DNA from: Patescibacteria group bacterium
GTDB lineage: Bacteria; Patescibacteriota; Minisyncoccia; Phycocordibacterales; PALSA-1337
DNA: 7,006 bases
Assembly (NCBI GenBank): GCA_028871265.1
Contig: JAGWNR010000035.1
Coordinates: 1-7,006 of the forward strand
Direction of reading: 5' to 3'
Shown: one piece after another, positions 1 to 5,573 of the stretch
Numbering within the stretch: position 1 is the stretch's first letter
Layout of the letters: every line of letters starts with the position of its first letter
Position numbers and translations under genes: made by a program
Notes under the pieces: model-generated
What the model was told of the DNA's origin: nothing
The model's input: the letters and a program-made list of their open reading frames with translations, nothing else
Databases searched by the model: none

Positions 1-1260
1 ATTACCGGGGTATTTTTTACGGGTTTAGTTATGATTTTCTTTGTTGTATTGATATTCCCTACTGTCAATAAAAAGCCGGCAATTATTACACAAATTGCGC
101 CAATTGGTTCGGATGAGTTTATGCAAATGTTTTCTGAAATAACCGACGCTCCTCTGGAAAACGGCGAAACAGTTACGCCAATAGACAACGGTACCACATT
201 TTTACCGATATTATTGGACTCATTGAACACCGCTTCGTCCTCAATCGACTTTACCACATTTCCTTGGGCGGACGGTTCGTTTAATAACCAGGTTTTTAAT
301 GCCCTTATTAGTGCCGCTCTACGCGGCGTTCAGGTTCGTTTGTTATTAGACGCTTTTGGCTCACATAGTTTGTCAAAGAATTATATTCAAAAACTACAGG
401 CGGCTGGCGGCAAAGTTGCCGAATACCACCCTTTTCATATTCTCAATCCGCTACAATATGACAGTCGTGATCATATACGGTCTATTGTCATAGATGGTAA
501 ATTGGGATTCACCGGCGGCATGGGTATAACAAATGAATGGTTTAGTGAAAAACCAAATGATACGTTTGAAGATATGATGTTTGAAGTGAAAGGAACGATG
601 GCCCAAAGTCTCCAAGATTCATTCGCGCAGATTTGGAATGAAACAACCGGGGAAATTATTTCCGGACCAAATTTTTATCCAAAACTGTCTACAAATATAA
701 AATCGACCAATAAATTTGTCGGCATTACCAGTATTCCCTCCGGTGATTATGAGCCGGTGCGAGACGCTTTTGTGTTGACGGCTTTGTCGGCCAAGAAGAA
801 GATTTATATTGCGGCGTCCTACATCATTCCCGATCCGGGCCTTTTAAAAGTTTTGGAAGATAAGGCAAAAGAGGGTGTTGATGTACGGATTGTTTCGCCG
901 GGTCCAAACACAGTCGCACCTATTTTGCGCGCCGCCTGGCATTTGGATTATGCGCCATTGCTGGCTGCCGGGGTGAAACTATATGAATACCAGCCTTCGA
1001 TGATTCACACCAAATTCATAGTCGCTGATGATGTTTGGTCGCTAATTGGTTCGGCCAATGTCGATAATCGATCAGAAGCCATCAATACTGAAAATCTATT
1101 GGGAGTTAACGATCCCACACTGGCCAATTCTCTGGATACAACATTTTTTGATTATTTATCGCGATCAAAAGAAATCACCGCCAAGGATTGGAGCCAAGAA
1201 TACGGTTTTTGGTCAAGCCTATATTCAAAAATTGTTTTGATTTTAAACAAGCAATATTAA
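1..1260 (+). CDS. Phospholipase D / cardiolipin-synthase-like protein, 5' partial
   Basis: Two-domain PLD-superfamily enzyme, probably a cardiolipin synthase-type phosphatidyltransferase at the membrane. The frame is open to base 1. The first ATG at 31 lies inside a hydrophobic stretch (ITGVFFTGLV before it, MIFFVVLIFP after), so this is a membrane anchor cut by the window edge and the true start is upstream. Numbering from the ATG at 31: PLD domain 1 spans about 50-210, with its HKD-type motif at H148-x-R150-x4-D155 followed by G-K-L-G-F-T-G-G. Domain 2 spans about 235-390, with a canonical H326-x-K328-x4-D333 followed by GSANVDNRS (340-348), the usual cardiolipin synthase signature. The lysine of the first motif is replaced by arginine. 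A membrane-anchored nuclease or another phospholipase is possible. The stop codon is 51 bp before tRNA-Val. Confidence 0.85.
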   Translation: MTGVFFTGLVMIFFVVLIFPTVNKKPAIITQIAPIGSDEFMQMFSEITDAPLENGETVTPIDNGTTFLPILLDSLNTASSSIDFTTFPWADGSFNNQVFNALISAALRGVQVRLLLDAFGSHSLSKNYIQKLQAAGGKVAEYHPFHILNPLQYDSRDHIRSIVIDGKLGFTGGMGITNEWFSEKPNDTFEDMMFEVKGTMAQSLQDSFAQIWNETTGEIISGPNFYPKLSTNIKSTNKFVGITSIPSGDYEPVRDAFVLTALSAKKKIYIAASYIIPDPGLLKVLEDKAKEGVDVRIVSPGPNTVAPILRAAWHLDYAPLLAAGVKLYEYQPSMIHTKFIVADDVWSLIGSANVDNRSEAINTENLLGVNDPTLANSLDTTFFDYLSRSKEITAKDWSQEYGFWSSLYSKIVLILNKQY

Positions 1261-1272
1261 ACAATAACACCC

Positions 1273-1301
1273 TTGAAAAAAACAATAAAACGCGCTAACA
1301 T
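1273..1301 (+). promoter_or_regulatory. Sigma70-type promoter for tRNA-Val (and perhaps downstream genes)
   Basis: A -35 box TTGAAA (1273-1278) and a -10 box TAACAT (1296-1301) are separated by exactly 17 bp. This predicts initiation near 1308, a few bases before the tRNA 5' end at 1312. The promoter starts 12 bp after the PLD stop codon, so the tRNA need not depend on read-through. The assignment rests on consensus match and position only. Confidence 0.65.
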
Positions 1302-1311
1302 AATTTGACCG

Positions 1312-1384
1312 GCGCGGTTAGCTCAGTTGGTAGAGCATCCCCTTGACGTGGGGAGGGTCACAGGTTCGAATCCTGTATCGCGCA
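1312..1384 (+). tRNA. tRNA-Val(GAC)
   Basis: A complete 73-nt cloverleaf can be folded by hand. Acceptor GCGCGGT (1312-1318) pairs with ATCGCGC (1377-1383) and is followed by discriminator A1384. The D stem is GCTC/GAGC. Anticodon stem TCCCC/GGGGA closes loop TTGACGT, giving anticodon GAC (valine, GUC and GUU codons). T arm ACAGG-TTCGAAT-CCTGT is standard. The 3' CCA is not encoded (the next bases are CTG), so a CCA-adding enzyme is required. Confidence 0.97.
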
Positions 1385-1443
1385 CTGCTACGCTCTCACT
1401 GCGTTCAAGCTTCGCAGTGCCGGCACAAATTTTCCGTAGCAGT
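1384..1443 (+). repeat. Nested inverted repeats between the two tRNA genes
   Basis: An outer perfect 9-bp inverted repeat, ACTGCTACG (1384-1392) with CGTAGCAGT (1435-1443), encloses an inner perfect 7-bp hairpin, CACTGCG (1397-1403) with CGCAGTG (1413-1419). The outer arm begins at the discriminator base of tRNA-Val. The structure could mark processing of a dicistronic tRNA precursor or be a dispersed intergenic palindrome. It lacks a U-tract, so it is not a classical terminator. Confidence 0.6.
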
Positions 1444-1470
1444 CCTGCGAAGCCTTTGGCGAAGCAGGAC
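1442..1470 (+). repeat. 29-bp hairpin element with symmetric GAA/GAA internal loop
   Basis: GTCCTGC (1442-1448) pairs with GCAGGAC (1464-1470). Inside are GAA on both sides (1449-1451 and 1461-1463) and then GCC-TTT-GGC (1452-1460). The result is a 7-bp stem, a symmetric 3x3 internal loop able to form sheared G-A pairs, a 3-bp stem and a 3-nt loop. It shares its first two bases with the preceding outer stem and ends 7 bp before tRNA-Leu. It resembles short palindromic intergenic repeats of small genomes. Copy number elsewhere cannot be judged from this window. Confidence 0.6.
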
Positions 1471-1477
1471 ATAATAT

Positions 1478-1559
1478 GCCGGGGTGGCGAAATTGGCAGA
1501 CGCACTTGCTTTAGGAGCAAGCGGAGTAATCCATGGAGGTTCAAGTCCTCTCCCCGGCA
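1478..1559 (+). tRNA. tRNA-Leu(UAG)
   Basis: An 82-nt type II tRNA. Acceptor GCCGGGG (1478-1484) pairs with CCCCGGC (1552-1558), followed by discriminator A1559. Anticodon stem CTTGC/GCAAG (1505-1509, 1517-1521) closes loop TTTAGGA, giving anticodon UAG (leucine, CUN family). The long variable arm folds as GGA(1523-1525)-GTAA-TCC(1530-1532). T arm GGAGG-TTCAAGT-CCTCT has one G-U pair. CCA is not encoded. It lies 93 bp after tRNA-Val with no convincing promoter of its own, so it is probably co-transcribed with it. Confidence 0.97.
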
Positions 1560-1589
1560 CAAAAAGGCAGGATATATCTGCGTAAAAAC

Positions 1590-2789
1590 ATGATCACTTT
1601 GGGCATAGAAACATCCTGTGATGAAACTTCAATCTGTCTATTAGAGACACGCGGCGAGTATCCAGCATTAGAATATCGCGTCTTGTCGCATATAATTCAT
1701 TCACAGATCGATATTCACAGTAAATACGGCGGCGTTTTTCCAATGATGGCCAAACGCGAGCACGCCAAAAGGTTGGTTCCCTTACTAGAACAAGCGTTGT
1801 CTGAATCCGGCCTGGGTTCAAGGTCAATAGAAACTAGCAAAGAAACTCTTGAGACAGTACGAAAGATTTACGGTGAACACGACGAGAATCTTTTTCAAAT
1901 GATAGAGAATTCTTCTTTGATCAAGGAAAAACCGGTAATCGACCGAATCGCAGTCACGGTCGGACCGGGCCTCGAACCAGCCCTATGGGTTGGCATCAAT
2001 TTTGCCAATGCTCTCGGCACCTTATGGAACATACCGGTTTCTGGTATGAATCATATGGAAGGCCATATTGTGGTGTCGCTGGTACCAAAAACTCAATCAA
2101 AAAACACTTTCGAAAAGTTAACTAACTGTCCTTTTCCGGCAATTGCCATACTACTCTCTGGTGGTCACACCGAGATCGTTTTAGTCAAGGAAATCGGCCA
2201 CTACCAAATACTTGGCGCCACCAGAGATGATGCTGTCGGGGAAGCTTTTGACAAGGTCGCGCGCATGCTGGGACTTCCCTATCCTGGTGGCCCGGAAATA
2301 TCAAAATTGGCAGAAGAAAAAAGAATGTCCGCGTCTAGTCCGCATAGTGCAGCTAAAATTGACACTGTACGCTTTCCGCGACCGATGATAGACTCACCCA
2401 ACCTAGACATGTCATTTTCTGGCTTAAAAACTGCCGTTTTGTATGAATTGAAAAAGCATTCCAAAATAACCGACGACCTACAAAATGAAATCGCCTGCGA
2501 ATTCGAAGACGCCGTTACTGAAACGATTATTGCAAAACTACAAAAAGCTTTTGAAAAAAATGAAGCGTTCGCTCTAATCGCTGGTGGCGGCGTCATGGCC
2601 AATCGGCACATATTGTCCGCTTGTGCCACATTTGCCAAAAATCATAAAGTTCCATTTTTTCCACCTTCAACCGGTCTTTCCGGTGACAATGCTCTCATGA
2701 TTGCTCTGGCCAAAGCCATAACAAACGAAAAGACCTCCGGCCAAATGGCGGGAGATCCTTTGCGCGCATCAGGAAATCTGACGCTTTAG
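1590..2789 (+). CDS. tsaD: tRNA N6-threonylcarbamoyltransferase TsaD
   Basis: Catalytic subunit of the complex that transfers threonylcarbamoyl from TC-AMP to A37 of ANN-decoding tRNAs (t6A37); cytoplasmic, ASKHA fold. N-terminal GIETSCDET (5-13), metal-binding H155-M-E-G-H159, SGGHTEI, the block GATRDDAVGEAFDK with YPGGPEI, FSGLKTAV, GGGVMANRH and the C-terminal SGDNALMIA containing the metal-ligand Asp are all present. The protein is 399 aa against about 340 in most bacteria. Most of the excess is one charged insertion at about residues 76-115, before the VTVGPGLEPALWVG loop. The start at 1590 is chosen because GIETSCDET follows directly; the longer frame from 1533 would begin inside tRNA-Leu. 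There is no good Shine-Dalgarno (AGGA at 1569-1572 is too far upstream). The gene is 30 bp after tRNA-Leu; neither neighbouring tRNA is an ANN-decoder, so the link is positional rather than enzyme and substrate. Confidence 0.96.
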   Translation: MITLGIETSCDETSICLLETRGEYPALEYRVLSHIIHSQIDIHSKYGGVFPMMAKREHAKRLVPLLEQALSESGLGSRSIETSKETLETVRKIYGEHDENLFQMIENSSLIKEKPVIDRIAVTVGPGLEPALWVGINFANALGTLWNIPVSGMNHMEGHIVVSLVPKTQSKNTFEKLTNCPFPAIAILLSGGHTEIVLVKEIGHYQILGATRDDAVGEAFDKVARMLGLPYPGGPEISKLAEEKRMSASSPHSAAKIDTVRFPRPMIDSPNLDMSFSGLKTAVLYELKKHSKITDDLQNEIACEFEDAVTETIIAKLQKAFEKNEAFALIAGGGVMANRHILSACATFAKNHKVPFFPPSTGLSGDNALMIALAKAITNEKTSGQMAGDPLRASGNLTL

Positions 2790-2806
2790 AGACCAGGAAA
2801 TCTGTT

Positions 2807-4072
2807 TTAGAAGATTTTCTTTAGTGAATTGAAGATGCTGGACCAGAAATTATTCCAATAAGAGGCAAATCCACCAACCGAAGCGGTCTGACTGGAGCCA
2901 AACGTAGTTGAAGCGTTTAGACCAACGTCAGGTGCAAGCGAATTTGTCGATGAACCGTTTTGAGTTTGGATGCTACCGGTTGTCGATGTAGCTGATCCGG
3001 TTTCGTTGGCGCGATATGAGGCAATGATATCTTGTTCGGCAGCAGTGAGAGCAATCGGTTTGGCACAGGCCAATTCGTTGATCTTGTTTTTAGTGGTGAT
3101 ATAGACTTCGCCGCTAGGTGTCCTTGAACCCCATGGACCCATGATGTCAACCACATATTTTTGCTGGAAGGCAGAAACAGCCGCCAGAGTTTTTTGGTCA
3201 AAAATACCGGTGATATCTACATTCAGTTTTTCGGAATCTTTCAAAAAGATCTGCAGAGCAACAACCTGATCCTTGTTATTTGTAACACCAAATTTCAAAG
3301 GAATGATAGTAATCAACGGACATGATGTCGTGGCCGAAGTTAGAACCGTTCCAGCTAGAGGCACGGCGCTGAATCCACCACCAACGTATGAACCGCTAGA
3401 AGAAGTCGAACCGCCGCCACCCGTAGTGCCACCGCCGTTGTTGTTGCCACCGTTGTTAGATGTAGAAGTAAATGTAGCAGATACTGATTCATTACTGTTC
3501 ACAACCAAAGTGCATGTGTTAGAAGTACCGGAACATGCGCCACCCCATGAAGTGAAAGTGTAGTTTGAAGACGGGTTAGCAGTGAATGTTACGCTTGTGC
3601 CCGCGTTCACTGAAGCAGGACAAGTAGAACCGCCGCAAGTGATCGTACCAGAACCGGTTACTGAAGTAGTAATGGTGTATGATATCTGAGCTGAACCACC
3701 ACCGGAATCTTGATTAGGATTGGTTGATGGATTATTACCAAACAAGCTCGAAGAATCCTGATTTGGATTTGTGGACGAGTTGTTACCAAACGAACCAGTA
3801 TTATCCTGGTTTGGATTTGTTGAAGGACTTGAGCTAGCCGTACTTGAACTATCTTGATTAATGTTACTTGAAGTACTCGAGCTGAATAAATTTGTTGGCG
3901 AAGAAACACTAGCTGTGCTAGAGCTGTCTTGGCTGACATTTGATGAGGCGTTTGAGCTAAACAAGCTCGTCGAAGCGTCGGCAAATGCTATCGGGACTTG
4001 GATACTACCAACAGCAGCCACCATTAGAGCGGCTACGGTGATATTACCAAGTAAAATATGCTTATTTTTCAT
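2807..4072 (-). CDS. Secreted protein: repeat stalk, divergent InlB-type repeat and peptidoglycan-binding-like domain
   Basis: A 421-aa exported protein, probably on the cell surface or in the wall. Signal peptide 1-31 has a KNK basic start, a hydrophobic core and a likely cut after AFA. Residues 37-122 are a Ser/Asn/Gln-rich tandem-repeat stalk. About 130-203 matches the divergent InlB B-repeat (Flg_new_2-like) pattern, with GSGTITCGG, an NAGTSVTFTANP core and a WGGAC turn. It carries four cysteines (146, 151, 180, 187) that could pair. A Gly/Asn/Ser linker (205-235) follows. About 251-336 resembles the PG_binding_1-type module common in Parcubacteria: DQVVALQIFL, ITGIFDQKT, AAVSAFQQKY and a final INELAC, bracketed by C251 and C336. 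The tail ends in an aromatic amphipathic segment, FASYWNNFWSSIF. No Shine-Dalgarno precedes the ATG; TATAAT lies 6 nt upstream and a second promoter lies farther up. Adhesion or wall attachment is inferred. It converges on tsaD with a 17-bp gap. Confidence 0.88.
   Translation of the reverse strand: MKNKHILLGNITVAALMVAAVGSIQVPIAFADASTSLFSSNASSNVSQDSSSTASVSSPTNLFSSSTSSNINQDSSSTASSSPSTNPNQDNTGSFGNNSSTNPNQDSSSLFGNNPSTNPNQDSGGGSAQISYTITTSVTGSGTITCGGSTCPASVNAGTSVTFTANPSSNYTFTSWGGACSGTSNTCTLVVNSNESVSATFTSTSNNGGNNNGGGTTGGGGSTSSSGSYVGGGFSAVPLAGTVLTSATTSCPLITIIPLKFGVTNNKDQVVALQIFLKDSEKLNVDITGIFDQKTLAAVSAFQQKYVVDIMGPWGSRTPSGEVYITTKNKINELACAKPIALTAAEQDIIASYRANETGSATSTTGSIQTQNGSSTNSLAPDVGLNASTTFGSSQTASVGGFASYWNNFWSSIFNSLKKIF
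3707..3964 (-). repeat. In-frame tandem repeats encoding the low-complexity stalk
   Basis: Within the 421-aa protein, two 25-residue units (37-61 and 62-86) share the pattern LFSS-x2-SSN-x2-QDSSSTAS. They run into 16-residue units that each start STNPNQD, at residues 84, 100 and 116; the last is cut short. At the DNA level the short units have a 48-bp period, with variants of the same STNPNQD coding stretch. Such arrays change length by slippage or recombination and commonly act as extended spacers in surface proteins. Confidence 0.8.
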
Positions 4073-4078
4073 GATTCT

Positions 4079-4084
4079 ATTATA
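4079..4084 (-). promoter_or_regulatory. Proximal -10 box, possible leaderless start of the 421-aa protein gene
   Basis: TATAAT reads on the minus strand from 4084 to 4079 and is followed by AGAATC and the ATG at 4072. A start point on the A of the ATG would be 7 nt past the hexamer, the usual -10 to +1 distance. No -35 close to consensus is seen (TTACAA at 19-bp spacing is weak). The same arrangement precedes scpA. Confidence 0.4.
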
Positions 4085-4135
4085 TTATGATAATTATAAG
4101 GGCTTGTAACGCTCTCTAGGAGAGACGTATCAAGT

Positions 4136-4163
4136 ACCCTATCACAAAATAAAATTTTGTCAA
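4136..4163 (-). promoter_or_regulatory. Distal promoter of the 421-aa secreted protein gene
   Basis: On the minus strand, -35 TTGACA (4163-4158) and -10 TAGGGT (4141-4136) are 16 bp apart. TGA directly before the -10 makes it an extended -10 (TGn). Initiation near 4129 would give a leader of roughly 58 nt that contains a CTCTC-CTA-GAGAG inverted repeat (4124-4112). The spacer and -35 overlap a perfect 7-bp-arm inverted repeat, ACAAAAT-AAA-ATTTTGT (4144-4160, plus strand), which could be an operator. TTGACAAAAT and TGATAGGGT recur in the promoter of the 371-aa gene. Confidence 0.6.
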
Positions 4164-4197
4164 CTACCTTAGCTTGATTACACTCAGATTACCGTTT

Positions 4198-4211
4198 TGA
4201 TTTATAAATCA
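4198..4211. repeat. 14-bp perfect palindrome upstream of the distal promoter
   Basis: TGATTTATAAATCA is a perfect 14-bp palindrome about 35 bp upstream of the -35 box at 4163-4158 and just beyond the terminator of the preceding gene. Its place fits a binding site for a dimeric regulator, but the surroundings are very AT-rich, so chance is a real alternative. Confidence 0.35.
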
Positions 4212-4233
4212 TAAATTTTATAGTTTATGTAAT

Positions 4234-4267
4234 AAAAAAATGCAGAGTGCGTGGAGCGCTCTGCATT
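4234..4267 (-). terminator. Rho-independent terminator of the 371-aa secreted protein gene
   Basis: On the minus strand, AATGCAGAG (4267-4259) pairs perfectly with CTCTGCATT (4247-4239). Three more pairs, one of them G-U, close a 5-nt loop, and the stem runs straight into seven T residues (4240-4234). The other strand has no T-tract after the stem, so the terminator is directional and supports minus-strand transcription. It starts 27 bp past the stop codon. A smaller hairpin (ACGAC/GTCGT, 4271-4285) lies between the stop and the terminator. Confidence 0.9.
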
Positions 4268-4294
4268 ACGACGACAACCCGTCGTTGGATGAAA

Positions 4295-5410
4295 CTAATT
4301 ATTCGGCTGGAAGTAATTGGTGGCCAGTTTTGAAGCCATATTAGACTTCACGCCAATCACCTTTGTCGAATTTTCGGTAGCATGAACCGTTGGTGTCATT
4401 GCGTTTTGTTTATAGCGGACAAATACTGCTTCGTGAGTCGGCCACGAGGGGTCCTCATACGACCAGCCGCTGCTGATTGATCCAACTGGTGTCCAATCAA
4501 CGTTTGTGTCACCAGCATGAGGTAAACCATCAGCAAGCCACGATAAAGCGACCGATGCCGAATACATGTTTGTCTCCGGCGCCAATAGCGAGATCAAATG
4601 AGCGTTGCGTGGCGTATTCCAGTAACTCCACTCGAAACCGGTGGGAGCTTGACCATCCTGATACACCGGCACAACCCACGAATGAATTTCATTCTGTGAG
4701 ACACCACTTCCGTTTGTCCACGTGTAAGTGTATTCAAACGTGAAAGTGTCACCGGTGCCGATGTAGGATTCTACCGCGCCAATTCCGACTTGTCCGTATT
4801 GGCTAACATCTGCACCGACACGAGCGCCAATAAAGACGATCGCGTCAACAGGCTGACTGCCTGGGCCGCTCATAATGATCGTGTGGTCGTTACCGAACAG
4901 ATCGCCGGAAGGGCCTTTGATGATTCCGTAACGGCTCACACTGTAGCCGAGACCGGCCAAGGTTGACTGGTTGTCCAGATAGCCCTTGGCGTCAATGACG
5001 CTGGTGCTCAGGCCGTCAAGCGTAATCTTGTTCGTTCCCGTGGCCACAAAGATGCCGCCGCAGTAGAGACGTTGTCCCTGCTGACCGGCATAATTGGTAT
5101 TAGCGGGATTCAAAGCGCCGCGCCACAAGGTGTTCGTAGTCGCCCCAGGTGTCACCACCATCAGGTCACTGGCCACAAAGAACGGCTTGATTTCAACCCC
5201 AGTGGGGTTGTTCAGCCGATTGGCAGTTTGAATCGGCGCGCCGCCGTGCAGGCCGAGACCGTTCATGTAAGTGCCACGCGACAAGTAGAACTGTGAGTTC
5301 GTGTCGTTAATGATCGAGGCTGGAAACGGGTAGAAAGTCAATTGATTTGCTTTCACTTCCCAACCCACAATTGCCAACAACACTGTAATTAACAGGCTAA
5401 TATTTTTCAT
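4295..5410 (-). CDS. Secreted protein of unknown family, 371 aa
   Basis: I do not recognise the family. Visible features: a signal peptide (1-21: MKN start, core ISLLITVLLAIVGW, likely cut after VKA), then about 350 residues rich in Gly, Asn, Thr, Ser and aromatics, as in an extracellular beta-rich domain. There is one cysteine (C117), no second membrane segment, and no lipobox, LPXTG or PEP-CTERM-like tail. Notable stretches are GNDHTIIMSG (173-182), DAIVFIGARVGADV (189-202), FTFEYTYTW (223-231) and an aromatic-rich C-terminal third. Two 60-base lines counted by hand gave about 55-57% G+C, against about 38-42% in lines from tsaD and scpA, which hints at different ancestry or codon selection. 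The start is well supported by GGAGAG a few bases before the ATG in a long purine-rich leader. It has its own promoter and terminator, so it is probably monocistronic. A structural surface protein or an enzyme cannot be told apart from sequence alone. Confidence 0.85.
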   Translation of the reverse strand: MKNISLLITVLLAIVGWEVKANQLTFYPFPASIINDTNSQFYLSRGTYMNGLGLHGGAPIQTANRLNNPTGVEIKPFFVASDLMVVTPGATTNTLWRGALNPANTNYAGQQGQRLYCGGIFVATGTNKITLDGLSTSVIDAKGYLDNQSTLAGLGYSVSRYGIIKGPSGDLFGNDHTIIMSGPGSQPVDAIVFIGARVGADVSQYGQVGIGAVESYIGTGDTFTFEYTYTWTNGSGVSQNEIHSWVVPVYQDGQAPTGFEWSYWNTPRNAHLISLLAPETNMYSASVALSWLADGLPHAGDTNVDWTPVGSISSGWSYEDPSWPTHEAVFVRYKQNAMTPTVHATENSTKVIGVKSNMASKLATNYFQPNN

Positions 5411-5424
5411 TTCTTCTCTCCTTT
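5411..5424 (-). promoter_or_regulatory. Strong Shine-Dalgarno of the 371-aa protein gene
   Basis: The minus strand reads aaaaGGAGAGaagaa directly before the ATG at 5410, and the leader upstream of it is almost pure A/C/G. This is the only strong ribosome binding site before any complete gene in the window. It fixes the start and suggests high translation. Confidence 0.75.
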
Positions 5425-5453
5425 TTTCTTTTTCTTGTTTGTTTTTGGTTTTA

Positions 5454-5519
5454 CGGCTCTAATTAGCCACGCCCGAAATGTATCAGGTGTAATCACTAAC
5501 CATGGTTTTAAAAGAGCCG
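5454..5519 (-). promoter_or_regulatory. Possible structured 5' leader of the 371-aa protein gene
   Basis: In the predicted mRNA, CGGCTCT (5519-5513) can pair perfectly with AGAGCCG (5460-5454), enclosing about 52 nt. The 3' arm can instead form a small local hairpin, GGCT-AATTAG-AGCC, so two folds compete. No terminator-like U-run is present and the ribosome binding site is outside the stem. I do not recognise a riboswitch class; an mRNA-stabilising 5' structure is the simplest reading. Confidence 0.35.
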
Positions 5520-5530
5520 ACTTGCTACAG

Positions 5531-5559
5531 ACCCTATCATTATTTAAATATTTTGTCAA
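5531..5559 (-). promoter_or_regulatory. Promoter of the 371-aa secreted protein gene
   Basis: On the minus strand, -35 TTGACA (5559-5554) and -10 TAGGGT (5536-5531) are 17 bp apart, with TGA in front of the -10 (extended -10). The three best-conserved -10 positions (TA and the final T) are kept. Initiation near 5524 gives a leader of roughly 113 nt. The spacer contains the palindrome TATTTAAATA (5541-5550). TTGACAAAAT and TGATAGGGT match the other secreted gene's promoter exactly. Confidence 0.65.
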
Positions 5560-5573
5560 GCCCGCAAACCAAT

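Noticed and set aside
1471..1477. ATAATAT directly before tRNA-Leu as its own -10 box
   Set aside because: It abuts the tRNA 5' end, leaving no room for a transcription start, and no suitable -35 is seen.
1533..1589. Upstream in-frame extension of tsaD starting at the ATG at 1533
   Set aside because: It would begin inside tRNA-Leu, and the conserved TsaD N-terminus starts right after the ATG at 1590.
1323..1593. Open frames on both strands across the tRNA region
   Set aside because: They overlap two well-folded tRNA genes and their translation is simply read from the tRNA sequences.
2797..2819. Possible terminator hairpin between the convergent tsaD and 421-aa genes (AAATCT/AGATTT)
   Set aside because: The stem is six A/T-rich pairs with an 8-nt loop, and the T-run that would follow is part of the stem itself; too weak to annotate.
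3273..3563. Plus-strand open frame rich in Pro and Glu opposite the 421-aa gene
   Set aside because: It is the antisense shadow of the Gly/Ser/Thr-rich linker and domains on the minus strand, which has a signal peptide and recognisable domains.
3707..3823. Regular repeats considered as a CRISPR array
   Set aside because: They are in-frame 48-bp coding repeats without unique spacers, inside a protein with a signal peptide.
4176..4192. GATTAC repeated 11 bp apart, with GATTACAC also present in the leader of the 371-aa gene
   Set aside because: Short matches of this length are expected by chance in AT-rich DNA, and the two contexts and orientations differ.
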